The translations under genes were made by a program, and so were the position numbers. Positions 56,491 to 64,000 of a DNA stretch of 64,000 bases are shown in pieces (the first letter of the stretch is position 1; every line of letters begins with the position of its first letter). This DNA comes from Aeromonas caviae (lineage in GTDB: Bacteria > Pseudomonadota > Gammaproteobacteria > Enterobacterales > Aeromonadaceae), in contig NZ_CDBK01000034.1 in the NCBI RefSeq assembly GCF_000819785.1, forward strand, positions 26,404 to 90,403. The letters run 5' to 3'. Below the pieces are notes generated by a model, which was not told the DNA's origin, ran no database searches, and saw only the letters and a program-made list of their open reading frames with translations.

Positions 56491-57447
56491 TTATTCCTCG
56501 GTGCCGGACAATTTCCCCCCGAGCCAGGGTGCGAGTCGCTGCGCCCAGTAGGGCCCGGGTCCGAAGCTCTCCTTGAGGAAGTCGATGAAGAGGCGGATCT
56601 TGGGATCCAGATGCTCTCGCCTGGCATAGACGGCGTGCACCGCCATCTTCTGGTTCGGTTGCCACTGGGGCAGCAGAGGGATGAGCTGACCAGATTGCAG
56701 CTCCTTGTCCAGCAGGTAGTTGGCCACATAGGCGATGCCGAGCCCGGCCAGGGCGGCGTCCCGCACCGCTTCCGCCAGATCCACCCGATAGTTGCCCGCC
56801 ACCTGCACCGTCTGGCGCTCCTTGCCCTGGCGAAATGACCACTCGTGGTAGCGCCGCTCCCGGCTCTGGTAGGTGATGCAATTGTGATGGGCCAGATCCC
56901 TGGGGTGCAGTGGCGTGCCGTGACTCAGCAGATAATCCGGCGAGGCCACCAGCACGAAACCGATGTCTGCCAGTCGCTGCCCGACCAGGGACTCGGGTTT
57001 GTCCTCGTAGGTGGTGATCCAGAGATCCAGCCCCTCATCCACCAGATTGGTGCGGTGATCGAACAGGGACACCTCCAGCTCCAGATCCGGATAACGTGCC
57101 TGAAACGCCTTGAGGCGCGGGATCACGTGCAACCGCCCGAAGGATTGACCAACCCCCAGATGGAGCACACCGCTCACCTTGCCACGGCGCTCCGCCACCA
57201 TGGATTCCGCCTCCAGCGCCACCGCCACCAGAGCGCGGCAGTGGCGGGCATACTCCAGACCCAGTTCGGTGAGCCCGAAACGGCGGGTAGTGCGCTGTAC
57301 CAGCTGGGCGCCGAGCGCGGTTTCCAGCAGGGCGAGTTGCTTGCTGATGTGGGATTTGGAAACCCCGAGGCGGCGCGCAGCCGCCGAGATGCCCTGTTCA
57401 CGAATCAGGGCATCGAAGATCACCATTTGGGGAAGACGTTGCAGCAC
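56491..57447 (-). CDS. LysR-family transcriptional regulator
   Basis: 318 aa. N-terminal HTH (EQGISAAARRLGVSKSHISKQLALLETALG) followed by a LysR substrate-binding domain (HLGVGQSFGRLHVIPRLKAF, GLGIAYVANYLL). Sequence resembles the group of CrgA/DmlR-like regulators. It lies between nupC and gpx without a clear divergent target, so its ligand is unknown. Confidence 0.88.
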   Translation of the reverse strand: MLQRLPQMVIFDALIREQGISAAARRLGVSKSHISKQLALLETALGAQLVQRTTRRFGLTELGLEYARHCRALVAVALEAESMVAERRGKVSGVLHLGVGQSFGRLHVIPRLKAFQARYPDLELEVSLFDHRTNLVDEGLDLWITTYEDKPESLVGQRLADIGFVLVASPDYLLSHGTPLHPRDLAHHNCITYQSRERRYHEWSFRQGKERQTVQVAGNYRVDLAEAVRDAALAGLGIAYVANYLLDKELQSGQLIPLLPQWQPNQKMAVHAVYARREHLDPKIRLFIDFLKESFGPGPYWAQRLAPWLGGKLSGTEE

Positions 57448-57508
57448 GGTGTCACCGGAGTGGATGGCGGGGCCGCATTATTCCAGAGCGGCCCGCCATG
57501 GGGTAGAG

Positions 57509-58045
57509 TCAGTGCCCCAGGGCATCGATGATCTGCTGTTTGAGAGGATCATCCGACGGATTCTGGTTGGCGCCATAGCTCGCAATCAGCTTGCCGTCCC
57601 GCCCGACCAGGTACTTGTGGAAGTTCCAGTTGGGCGCATCACCGTCGGCAGCCGCGGCCAGCCCCTTGAACAGCGGCACTGCATCCGAACCCCGCACCGC
57701 CACCCGGTTGAACATGGGGAAGGTCACCCCGTAGTCCCGGCGGCACACCTCGGCGGTTTTGTTTTCGTTGCCCGCCTCCTGCCAGAAATCGTTGGAGGGG
57801 AAGCCCAGCACCATCAGTCCCTTCTCCTTGTAACCCTGATAGAGGGCTTCCAGATCCCGGAACTGACCGCTGTAACCGCAGTAGGAGGCGGTGTTGACCA
57901 CCAGCACCACCTTGCCCTCGGTCAACTGGCAGAGGTTGTGGCGCTGGGTGCTGTTGAGCTCCCGCATCTCCACGTTGAAGTAATCGGGGCAGGCGGCGGA
58001 GACCGCGCCCGAGCCGAGCATCAGCAGCAGGGTGAACCATTTCAT
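57509..58045 (-). CDS. glutathione peroxidase family, exported
   Basis: 178 aa from ATG 58045 (GGGAG upstream), beginning with a signal peptide (MKWFTLLLMLGSGAVSAACP). The catalytic residue is Cys in NTASYCGYSGQF (no UGA selenocysteine). GFPSNDFW replaces the usual GFPCNQFGGQEPG, so the classical Gln position is altered, while WNFHKYLV is present. It would act in the periplasm on peroxides. Reductant unknown. Confidence 0.85.
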   Translation of the reverse strand: MKWFTLLLMLGSGAVSAACPDYFNVEMRELNSTQRHNLCQLTEGKVVLVVNTASYCGYSGQFRDLEALYQGYKEKGLMVLGFPSNDFWQEAGNENKTAEVCRRDYGVTFPMFNRVAVRGSDAVPLFKGLAAAADGDAPNWNFHKYLVGRDGKLIASYGANQNPSDDPLKQQIIDALGH

Positions 58046-58104
58046 CGACGTGACTCCCATTGTTTTGTCCATCATACGCAAGACCCCGGAATCTGGTTCA
58101 GGGA

Positions 58105-58668
58105 TCAGTGCAGGGGGATCCCGGTCAGCCAGCCGTGTCCCCAGAAGATAAGCAGAGCCGTGAGGGCCAGCCCCGCCCCCAGACTGATCCCCGTCCCCTG
58201 CCAGGTGGCGGCGGCACGGGGGTGACGGCCCCACTCCCGCATCGAAATCCAGACGATGCTGATGAGTGCCCAGAGACCGAGCCCGCCAAACAGCACCAGG
58301 GAGCGCGCCTCGCTGTTTACCGCCAGATGGGCCCCCGACCAGAGCAGCACCCCGAGCAGCTGGGGGTGCACCAGCCAACGGCGGAAATGGTTCGCCCCCT
58401 GCCCCGCGCACAGCAGGACAAGGGCGATCGGCATGATCCCCATCACCAGGGTGGGCCCCCAGACAGGCAGAAAATAGAGGGGCATGGGGCTGGCACTGCG
58501 CCAGCCTGCGAGGATGCAGCCGATGGCGACGAACACCAGCAGCGAGAAGAGCCCCTTGTAGCGGTTCTCCCCCAGCCGATCCCGCAGACGGGCGCGGTGC
58601 TGTGCCGCGAAACAGGGGTAAAGATGAGTCAGGGTGAACAACACCACCCCCAGGGTCAGCAGGATCAT
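58105..58668 (-). CDS. NnrU-domain membrane protein
   Basis: 187 aa (ATG 58668; GTG 58677 possible) with five or six hydrophobic helices. The N-terminal FTLTHLYPCFAAQHRARLRDRLGENRYKG and later NHFRRWLVHPQLLGVLLWSGAHL match the NnrU family, first named beside denitrification genes and possibly involved in NO/N2O metabolism. Located upstream of gpx on the same strand. No denitrification gene is near. Confidence 0.82.
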   Translation of the reverse strand: MILLTLGVVLFTLTHLYPCFAAQHRARLRDRLGENRYKGLFSLLVFVAIGCILAGWRSASPMPLYFLPVWGPTLVMGIMPIALVLLCAGQGANHFRRWLVHPQLLGVLLWSGAHLAVNSEARSLVLFGGLGLWALISIVWISMREWGRHPRAAATWQGTGISLGAGLALTALLIFWGHGWLTGIPLH

Positions 58669-58816
58669 GGCTCGCACCTCGCATATTGCCCCCCGGAATG
58701 GGAAGCCCTCCCTCAGGCGGGCCTTGTTTCTCGTGGCTCCCTCACTGTCGGGAGATCACTATGCCGCAAAGCCCCTTGTCAGAATACAAAAACCATATGA
58801 AAGACAGCAGGATAAT

Positions 58817-58842
58817 AAAAAAAAGCCGACCCAAGGATCGGC
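58817..58842 (-). terminator. intrinsic terminator of the glycerate operon
   Basis: Minus-strand GCCGATC-CTTG-GGTCGGC with a run of eight T. It follows the glycerate kinase gene by about 90 bp. Confidence 0.9.
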
Positions 58843-58930
58843 AAGTGCGTCAGAGGTGCCACGACGGGCCGCTCACTCTGCTGCACGGGGCAGGGTCAGG
58901 CCGATGCACCGCATCGGCCAGGAGAGAGGG

Positions 58931-60064
58931 TCATTTGCGCAGCAGGTAGAGAGCCGCCACGTTGCGGGCCGTGAGCTGCAGGTTGGTGGTGGCGGTGGCC
59001 AGCGCCTCCGGCAGGGACATGGCCCGATTGACCACGGCGAATACCGCATCCAGTCCGTGCTCGTGCACCACGCCGCAGTCATCGGTGAGGCATCCGGCGA
59101 TGCCGATCACCGGCTTGCCGAACTGCTTGGCACAGCGAGCCACCCCGATGGGCGTCTTGCCGTGGATGGTCTGGCTGTCGATGCGGCCCTCGCCGGTGAT
59201 GACCAGATCCGCATCGGCCACCGCCTCAACCAGGTTCAGCGCCTCGATGACGATCCGGATGCCGGGTTTGAGCTCGGCGCCGAGCAGCCCCACCAGGGCT
59301 GCCCCCATGCCGCCTGCGGCCCCCGTTCCCGGGATCTCCTTCACCTGCTTGCCAAACGCCTGCTCGATGCAGTCCGCGTAACGGGCCAGATTGGCATCCA
59401 GCTCGGCCACCATCTCGGGAGTTGCCCCCTTCTGCGGACCGAACACGGCGGACGCCCCTTTCGGGCCGCACAGCGGATTGTCCACGTCGCAGGCCACCTC
59501 GATGTGGAGCCCGCTCAGACGTGGATCCAGCCCGCTCAGGTCGATGGTGGCCAGCTCGGCCAGACCGGCACCGCCCGGCGCAATGGGGGTACCATCTGCT
59601 TTCAGGAGCTTGCCGCCGAGTGCCTGGATCATGCCGGCACCGCCGTCATTGGTGGCGCTGCCCCCGATGCCGAGGATGAGGTGGTCCACCCCCATCTCCA
59701 GCGCGGCCAGGATCAGCTCCCCGGTGCCGACACTGGAGGTGAGCCGCGGATTGCGCAGCTCGGGCGCCACCAGATGAAGGCCGGAGGCCGCCGCCATCTC
59801 GATGACGGCGCGCTTGCCATCCCCCAGCAGGCCCACGAAGCCCTGTACCCTGTTGCCGAGGGGGGCGGTCACCTCGACCGGCAGGATGCGACCACCGGTG
59901 GCATCCACCAGAGACTGCACCGTCCCCTCGCCGCCATCGGCCATGGGCAGCTTGACGTAGGTGGCATCCGGCAGCACCTGCTTGAAACCGGCCTCGATGG
60001 CATCGGCCACCGCCATGGCGCTCAGGCTCTCCTTGAATGAATCGGGGGCGATCACAATTTTCAT
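58931..60064 (-). CDS. glycerate kinase
   Basis: 377-aa glycerate kinase of the GarK/GlxK family ([53 protein letters not shown] and [20 protein letters not shown]). It phosphorylates D-glycerate for entry into glycolysis. It starts 9 bp after the GntP-type permease, which with cdaR upstream suggests that glycerate, or a sugar diacid giving glycerate, is the substrate. Confidence 0.93.
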   Translation of the reverse strand: MKIVIAPDSFKESLSAMAVADAIEAGFKQVLPDATYVKLPMADGGEGTVQSLVDATGGRILPVEVTAPLGNRVQGFVGLLGDGKRAVIEMAAASGLHLVAPELRNPRLTSSVGTGELILAALEMGVDHLILGIGGSATNDGGAGMIQALGGKLLKADGTPIAPGGAGLAELATIDLSGLDPRLSGLHIEVACDVDNPLCGPKGASAVFGPQKGATPEMVAELDANLARYADCIEQAFGKQVKEIPGTGAAGGMGAALVGLLGAELKPGIRIVIEALNLVEAVADADLVITGEGRIDSQTIHGKTPIGVARCAKQFGKPVIGIAGCLTDDCGVVHEHGLDAVFAVVNRAMSLPEALATATTNLQLTARNVAALYLLRK

Positions 60065-60073
60065 ATCAATTCC

Positions 60074-61345
60074 TTAGGCGAGGCCAAACACGCCAAACAT
60101 CAGGGTGGAGACAACGGCGATGGTCAGACCGACCGCGGTTTCGTAGGGGATGAGCTTGAGTCGCTCGCCGACGCCCATGTGGACGCTGCCGCCGGTGGCG
60201 TGGAAGAAGGAGCCGTGGGGCATGTGGTCAAACACGGTGGCGCCGGCGTGGATCATGGCGGCCCCTGCCAGGCTGCTGATCCCCAGTTCAATCAGAGTGG
60301 CGCTGAACACGTTGGAGGCCACCACGGTCCCGGCCGTGGTCGAGGCGGTCGCCAGCGACATCAGGGCACCGGAGATGGGGGCCAGCAGATAGGAGGGCAG
60401 ACCGGAGGCGGTCAGGCCGCTGATGAGCACATCTTTCAGGCCGGAGTTGGCGATGATGCCCGCCAGGGTACCCGTCCCCAGCAGCATGATGGCCACCGGC
60501 GCCATGCGGGCCAGGCCCGAGACGGCAAACTGGTTCACCTTGGTGAACTTGCCCATCATCAGGGCCCCCACCAGGCCGCCGAGGGGCAGCGCAATGAGCG
60601 GGTCCACCACGATGCCGGCGATGGGACGCAGGGCCAGCAGCAGGATGGCGACCAGGGGCGCACTGATGGCGGCGGCAAAGCCGGGCAACTTGGCACCGTC
60701 AACGCTCACCACCTCGTCGGCGGCCACCTTGCTGCCCCGGTTGTTGAGGCGCTTGGCGAGCCAGTAGGCCATCACCAGACCGAACAGGCCGGGAATGATG
60801 CCAGCCGCCATCACCGAGGTGAGAGGCAGGTGGAAGGCATCGGCTGCCGCGATGGCGTTGGGGTTGGGAGACATGACGTTGCCCGCCTTGCCACCGCCTA
60901 TCATCGCCAGCAGGATGGCCGCCTTGGAGAGATCGGCGCGGCGGGCGATGGCCAGCGCAATGGGGGCGACCGTGATGACGGCCACGTCCACGAAGACGCC
61001 GACCGCGGTCAGGATCAGGGTGGCCAGCGCCAGGGCCAGCAGGGCGCGGGTTTCGCCGAGTTTCTTGACGATGGTCTCGGCGATGGTGGTGGCGGCGCCC
61101 GATTCGATGAGCACCCCGGCCAGCACACCCGCCGCCAGGATCCGCATCACCGCCGTGGTGATCCCCTGGGCGCCGCCGATCATCAGGGCGACGGTCTGGG
61201 TCAGGTCGGCGCCACCGATCAGGCCACCGGCCAGGGCACCGACGATCATGCCGTAAGCGGGGGGCACCTTCTTCAGGATGAGGAAGATGGCGATGGAAAG
61301 CGCGGCGAGCGCGCCGAGCGCGGAGACTGGGATCATGACGGGCAC
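60074..61345 (-). CDS. GntP-family sugar-acid permease
   Basis: 423-aa 12-helix permease of the gluconate:H+ symporter (GntP) family: PPAYGMIVGALAGGLIGG, GGGKAGNVMSPNPNAIA, TTAGTVVASNVFSAT and VGLTIAVVSTL. Coupled to glycerate kinase; likely carries glycerate or a related acid rather than gluconate (inference from context). Confidence 0.9.
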   Translation of the reverse strand: MPVMIPVSALGALAALSIAIFLILKKVPPAYGMIVGALAGGLIGGADLTQTVALMIGGAQGITTAVMRILAAGVLAGVLIESGAATTIAETIVKKLGETRALLALALATLILTAVGVFVDVAVITVAPIALAIARRADLSKAAILLAMIGGGKAGNVMSPNPNAIAAADAFHLPLTSVMAAGIIPGLFGLVMAYWLAKRLNNRGSKVAADEVVSVDGAKLPGFAAAISAPLVAILLLALRPIAGIVVDPLIALPLGGLVGALMMGKFTKVNQFAVSGLARMAPVAIMLLGTGTLAGIIANSGLKDVLISGLTASGLPSYLLAPISGALMSLATASTTAGTVVASNVFSATLIELGISSLAGAAMIHAGATVFDHMPHGSFFHATGGSVHMGVGERLKLIPYETAVGLTIAVVSTLMFGVFGLA

Positions 61346-61455
61346 CTTGTTGTTGTAATGAGTGGCGCCATTATGGGGATCCCCGCCAGGAATGCTTTGG
61401 CCATAAAACCAAAAAAAGCATTTACCGGCCTTGTATTTTTGTTGGAAAAGACAAG

Positions 61456-62571
61456 TCAGCTATCGAGACTGAGCCCGAGATAGAGCAGAAACTTGTCATC
61501 TAACTTGTTGAAATTCAAGCCGGTTATCTGCTCTATCCGGGTCAGTCGATAACGCAGGGTGTTGGGGTGAATGAACAGGGCTTCGGCACAGGGATGCAGA
61601 TCACAATCCTGCAAGAAATATTGGCGCAGCGTCTTTTGCAGCGTTCCCTTTGTGTCCTCCTGCGCCAGCTTTTGCAGCGGAGCCCGCAACTGATCCGCCT
61701 GCCAGGAGTCCGCCAGGGTGCCGAGCAGCACTGAAAGCCGGTAATCCTCGAAGAAATAGACCTGCTTGCGGGGCGACTGGCGCATGCCACGGCGCAAGGT
61801 GTCTCGCGCCGTCTGGTAGGAGAGCGCCAGCCCGGGGATGCCGGCGAAGTAATCACCCACCCCGATACGAACCTTGAAATGGGGAATACGGGAGAGCAGC
61901 TGCCGGATCCGGCTGCGCTCCTGCGCCGACTGCCAGACGCCGTCGCTGAGCTGGGCGGGTTTGAGCACCACTATCTCGTCCAGGCCGTTGATGGCCACCA
62001 GGTTGTCCCGCTCCGGGTTTTCCAGCAGGTGAACCAGCTCCCTCACCTGGGCGGGCTCGGCCTCCTCCAGCGCCAGCACGGCCACCACCCGGGGCTGGGC
62101 GAGATCCAGCTCGAGGAAGCGGGCCACCTGTTGCAATTGATCGGCCCGCCCTTCGCCGCGAATGAGCTGCAACACCAGCTCCTCCTTGTGGCGCTTGTCC
62201 CACTGCAACTGCTCGGTGAGCGCAGCCTGTTCCAGGATGAGCTCGGCGGTCATGCGCACCAGCTCGGCGTAAGCACGCACGATGTCCGGATCCCCAGAGA
62301 TGCCGATGACACCGAGCAGCTCCCCCTGATAGGCGATGGGCAGGTTGATGCCGGGCCTCACCCCCTTGAGCTCCCGGGCGGTGGCCTCGCTTATCTCCAC
62401 CACCCGGTTCTCGGTCAGGGCCAGCACGGCCCCCTCGTGGCGCTGGTGCAGCCGCTCCGGATTGCCGGACGCAATGATGAGTCCCCGTTCATCCATGACG
62501 TTGACCGAGAACGAGAGGATCTTCATCGCCCGGCTGACTATCTGATGCGCGAGCGCGTCGTTGAGCTGCAT
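61456..62571 (-). CDS. cdaR: CdaR-family carbohydrate-diacid regulator
   Basis: 371 aa from ATG 62571 (MQLNDALAHQIVSRAM; GGAGAGG upstream). N-terminal putative sugar-diacid recognition domain (about 1-135), a middle GGDEF-like fold (about 150-265), and a C-terminal HTH (LHPCAEALFIHPNTLRYRLTRIEQIT). In E. coli CdaR activates galactarate, glucarate and glycerate genes. Here it precedes gntP and glycerate kinase, its probable targets. Confidence 0.92.
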   Translation of the reverse strand: MQLNDALAHQIVSRAMKILSFSVNVMDERGLIIASGNPERLHQRHEGAVLALTENRVVEISEATARELKGVRPGINLPIAYQGELLGVIGISGDPDIVRAYAELVRMTAELILEQAALTEQLQWDKRHKEELVLQLIRGEGRADQLQQVARFLELDLAQPRVVAVLALEEAEPAQVRELVHLLENPERDNLVAINGLDEIVVLKPAQLSDGVWQSAQERSRIRQLLSRIPHFKVRIGVGDYFAGIPGLALSYQTARDTLRRGMRQSPRKQVYFFEDYRLSVLLGTLADSWQADQLRAPLQKLAQEDTKGTLQKTLRQYFLQDCDLHPCAEALFIHPNTLRYRLTRIEQITGLNFNKLDDKFLLYLGLSLDS

Positions 62572-62777
62572 TGCCTCTCCATACCATTCGTTGACAGGGT
62601 CCCCGGCGTGCGCCATCACCGGGATCACCCGTTAAAGATCCCACATCATCAAGACAAGCGCGGGGGGGATCGCTAGAATAGGCCACTTTACGCTATCAGT
62701 GCCCCACCATGGATCAAGGATCCGGCATCATGCCGCTTTGCGCCGTGGTGGTTTCACCCTCCGATATGGACTCCGCT

Positions 62778-63152
62778 ATGGATTATGAATTTCGCCGCGA
62801 CCCGTTCGGTGGCTATCGCGCCCGGTTCTCCATGGGCCATGAAGCCATCGGCCAGTGGTTGATCGACGAGGTGGGCAAGGACGAGGAGAAGCTCGACGAG
62901 CTGTTCGCCATCATCGACCAGCTCTCCAGCCGGGCCCGCACCGAATACCGGCTGCTGGGGGGCGACTACTCCCTGCTGCTGACCCACGAGGAAGCCGAGG
63001 TGAAGGCCAATGTCCTCAATATCGAGCAGGATGAGGATCTCGACGATCTCGCCTACTACGATGATGAACAGCTGGCCATGTGCGGGCTGGAAGATTTTGC
63101 CCAGGTACTCGGCTCCTGGCGCGCCTTTATCCGCAACGAGGATATGGGCTGA
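62778..63152 (+). CDS. yacL: YacL family protein (UPF0231)
   Basis: 124 aa from ATG 62778 (MDYEFRRDPFGGYRARFSMGHE), matching the start of E. coli YacL; the open frame extends 23 codons upstream without homology. Acidic cytoplasmic protein (DEDLDDLAYYDDEQLAMCGLEDF). Function unknown. Divergent from cdaR. Confidence 0.88.
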   Translation: MDYEFRRDPFGGYRARFSMGHEAIGQWLIDEVGKDEEKLDELFAIIDQLSSRARTEYRLLGGDYSLLLTHEEAEVKANVLNIEQDEDLDDLAYYDDEQLAMCGLEDFAQVLGSWRAFIRNEDMG

Positions 63153-63201
63153 TTACCCCCATTCGGGCGAGCATGCCCCTTGCAACCCAACAGGATTGAC
63201 T

Positions 63202-63492
63202 ATGTCCATTTACGATTTTGATGACGAACTGCCGGAAGACGAGCTGGATCAACCGAAGAAACCCGCCCAGCCCAAGAAGAAGGGCAAGCAGGTGCTGAAC
63301 ACCCAGGTCAACCTGAGCCCGCGCGATGCCAGCCGCCTGAACGGCATGCACGTCGAGGCCATCACCACCCTGGATGACGTCAGTCTGCCGAAGAACGTCA
63401 TCTTCAAGGCCGGTCTCATCGCCCTGGGCGAGCTGGAAGCCAGCAAACGCGCCGACATCATCGCCCGGGTCATCGCCGAGTCCGGTCGATGA
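63202..63492 (+). CDS. small uncharacterised cytoplasmic protein
   Basis: 96 aa starting at ATG 63202. An acidic start (MSIYDFDDELPEDELDQP) followed by a short basic patch (KKPAQPKKKGKQV) and a helical rest (SPRDASRLNGMHVEAITTLDDVSLPKNVIFKAGLIALGELEASKRADIIARVI). I do not recognise the family. It lies 50 bp after yacL and could be co-transcribed. It is a real gene by composition and the following terminator. Confidence 0.7.
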   Translation: MSIYDFDDELPEDELDQPKKPAQPKKKGKQVLNTQVNLSPRDASRLNGMHVEAITTLDDVSLPKNVIFKAGLIALGELEASKRADIIARVIAESGR

Positions 63493-63537
63493 TACGGGAA
63501 GGCCATCGCCTCTCTCGGTGACATCTTGCCGCCGCCC

Positions 63538-63563
63538 AAGCCGGAGCCCAGCTCCGGCTTTTC
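63538..63563 (+). terminator. intrinsic terminator after the small gene
   Basis: Stem AAGCCGGAGC / GCTCCGGCTT followed by TTC; ends the yacL-linked unit. Confidence 0.75.
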
Positions 63564-63654
63564 ATTGCGCGTCTTCTGCCGGCCAGTCCCTTTTCCTTGA
63601 ACCAGACCATGGGGATCGTTAAGGTGCGCCCTTCATTCATACAAGGAGACTCGA

Positions 63655-64000
63655 TGTTACCACTCCCCGATATTCTCATCTGGCTCGTCCTGGGGCTCGC
63701 CGTACTCTGCTGCCTCGCCCGCCGGACCAGGCCCGGCATGCTCCTGCTGGGACTAGCCCTGCTCACCGCCCTCTGGCTTGAGCGACTCGCGCCCCTCGCC
63801 GCTCTTGTCAGCCTCGCCGGTCTGCTGCTGGCCTGGCGTACCCCCACCCTGCCCCCACCCTGGCGCGGCGTCGCACTGACGCTGGTACTGCTGTGGTCCC
63901 TCGCCCTGACACTGCATCTGGTGCCCGGCTTTGACAATCTCAGGGTGCTCGACAAGGTACAGGCGGGCCCGGCCAGCGTGCCCTTCACCCTCTACCTCAA
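63655..64000 (+). CDS. membrane protein, 3'-truncated by window end (CPBP-like)
   Basis: Starts at ATG 63655 with AAGGAG, 115 residues visible, no stop before the window edge. Leu-rich helices (MLPLPDILIWLVLGLAVLCC, GMLLLGLALLTALW, LTLVLLWSLALTLHLVPG) and the ending PGFDNLRVLDKVQAGPASVPFTLYL resemble the N terminus of CPBP-family intramembrane proteases; the catalytic part is outside the window, so this is tentative. Confidence 0.6.

Noticed and set aside
57860..57900. selenocysteine in the glutathione peroxidase
   Set aside because: The catalytic codon is TGC (Cys), not in-frame TGA.

Overview
The window looks like chromosomal backbone of an Aeromonas species (Gammaproteobacteria, GC near 60 %). 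This is inferred from near-full-length relatives of Aeromonas, Vibrio and enterobacterial housekeeping proteins and from the combination of a Tap/Pil type IV pilus minor-pilin cluster, HlyU, MotX and luxS. I see no rRNA, tRNA, insertion sequence, prophage, integron or CRISPR array. Almost every base is in tightly packed operons, many with 1-4 bp gene overlaps.

Layout. 0.1-10 kb: an AlaX-type editing protein, ElaA acetyltransferase, a Crp/Fnr regulator, rlmB-rnr, a GGDEF cyclase, luxS, a lytic transglycosylase lipoprotein, and nadE-glnB. 10-17 kb: type IV pilus minor-pilin cluster (fimT, then pilE-pilV-pilW-pilX-pilY1-tapY2 on the minus strand), containing a strikingly AT-rich block in pilW. 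17-25 kb: ribF-ileS-lspA-fkpB-ispH, murJ and rpsT. 25-28 kb: hlyU and nhaA-[small periplasmic protein]-nhaR. 28-34.5 kb: lgt-thyA, rppH-ptsP, a 731 bp gene-free stretch with inverted DnaA boxes, then mutH and a stand-alone CBM48 protein. 34.5-40.5 kb: rpsP-rimM-trmD-rplS, ffh, ypjD and corB. 40.5-42.3 kb: nsrR/hmp nitric-oxide module with FNR and NsrR sites. 42.3-48 kb: motX, mdh, artPIQM and argR with ARG boxes. 48-54.5 kb: Dyp peroxidase, fbpABC iron uptake, an orphan glnK with a possible sigma-54 promoter, arfB and ogt. 54.5-64 kb: a 606 bp gene-free stretch with an orphan terminator, nupC, a LysR regulator, gpx, NnrU, the cdaR-gntP-glycerate kinase operon, yacL, a small unknown gene, and a membrane protein cut by the window end.

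How the parts work together. Several units are self-contained regulatory circuits: NsrR with Hmp (NO sensing and detoxification), ArgR with ArtPIQM (arginine supply), NhaR with NhaA (Na+/H+ stress), CdaR with GntP and glycerate kinase (glycerate or sugar-acid use), and a probable Fur-controlled FbpABC. The most noteworthy non-coding signals are a DARS2-like DnaA-box cluster next to mutH, a duplicated promoter module upstream of ffh, and an orphan rho-independent terminator before nupC. I found no clear undescribed multigene defence or conflict system. The nearest candidate is a Rap1a/Tai-like cysteine-rich periplasmic protein embedded in the nhaA-nhaR operon.
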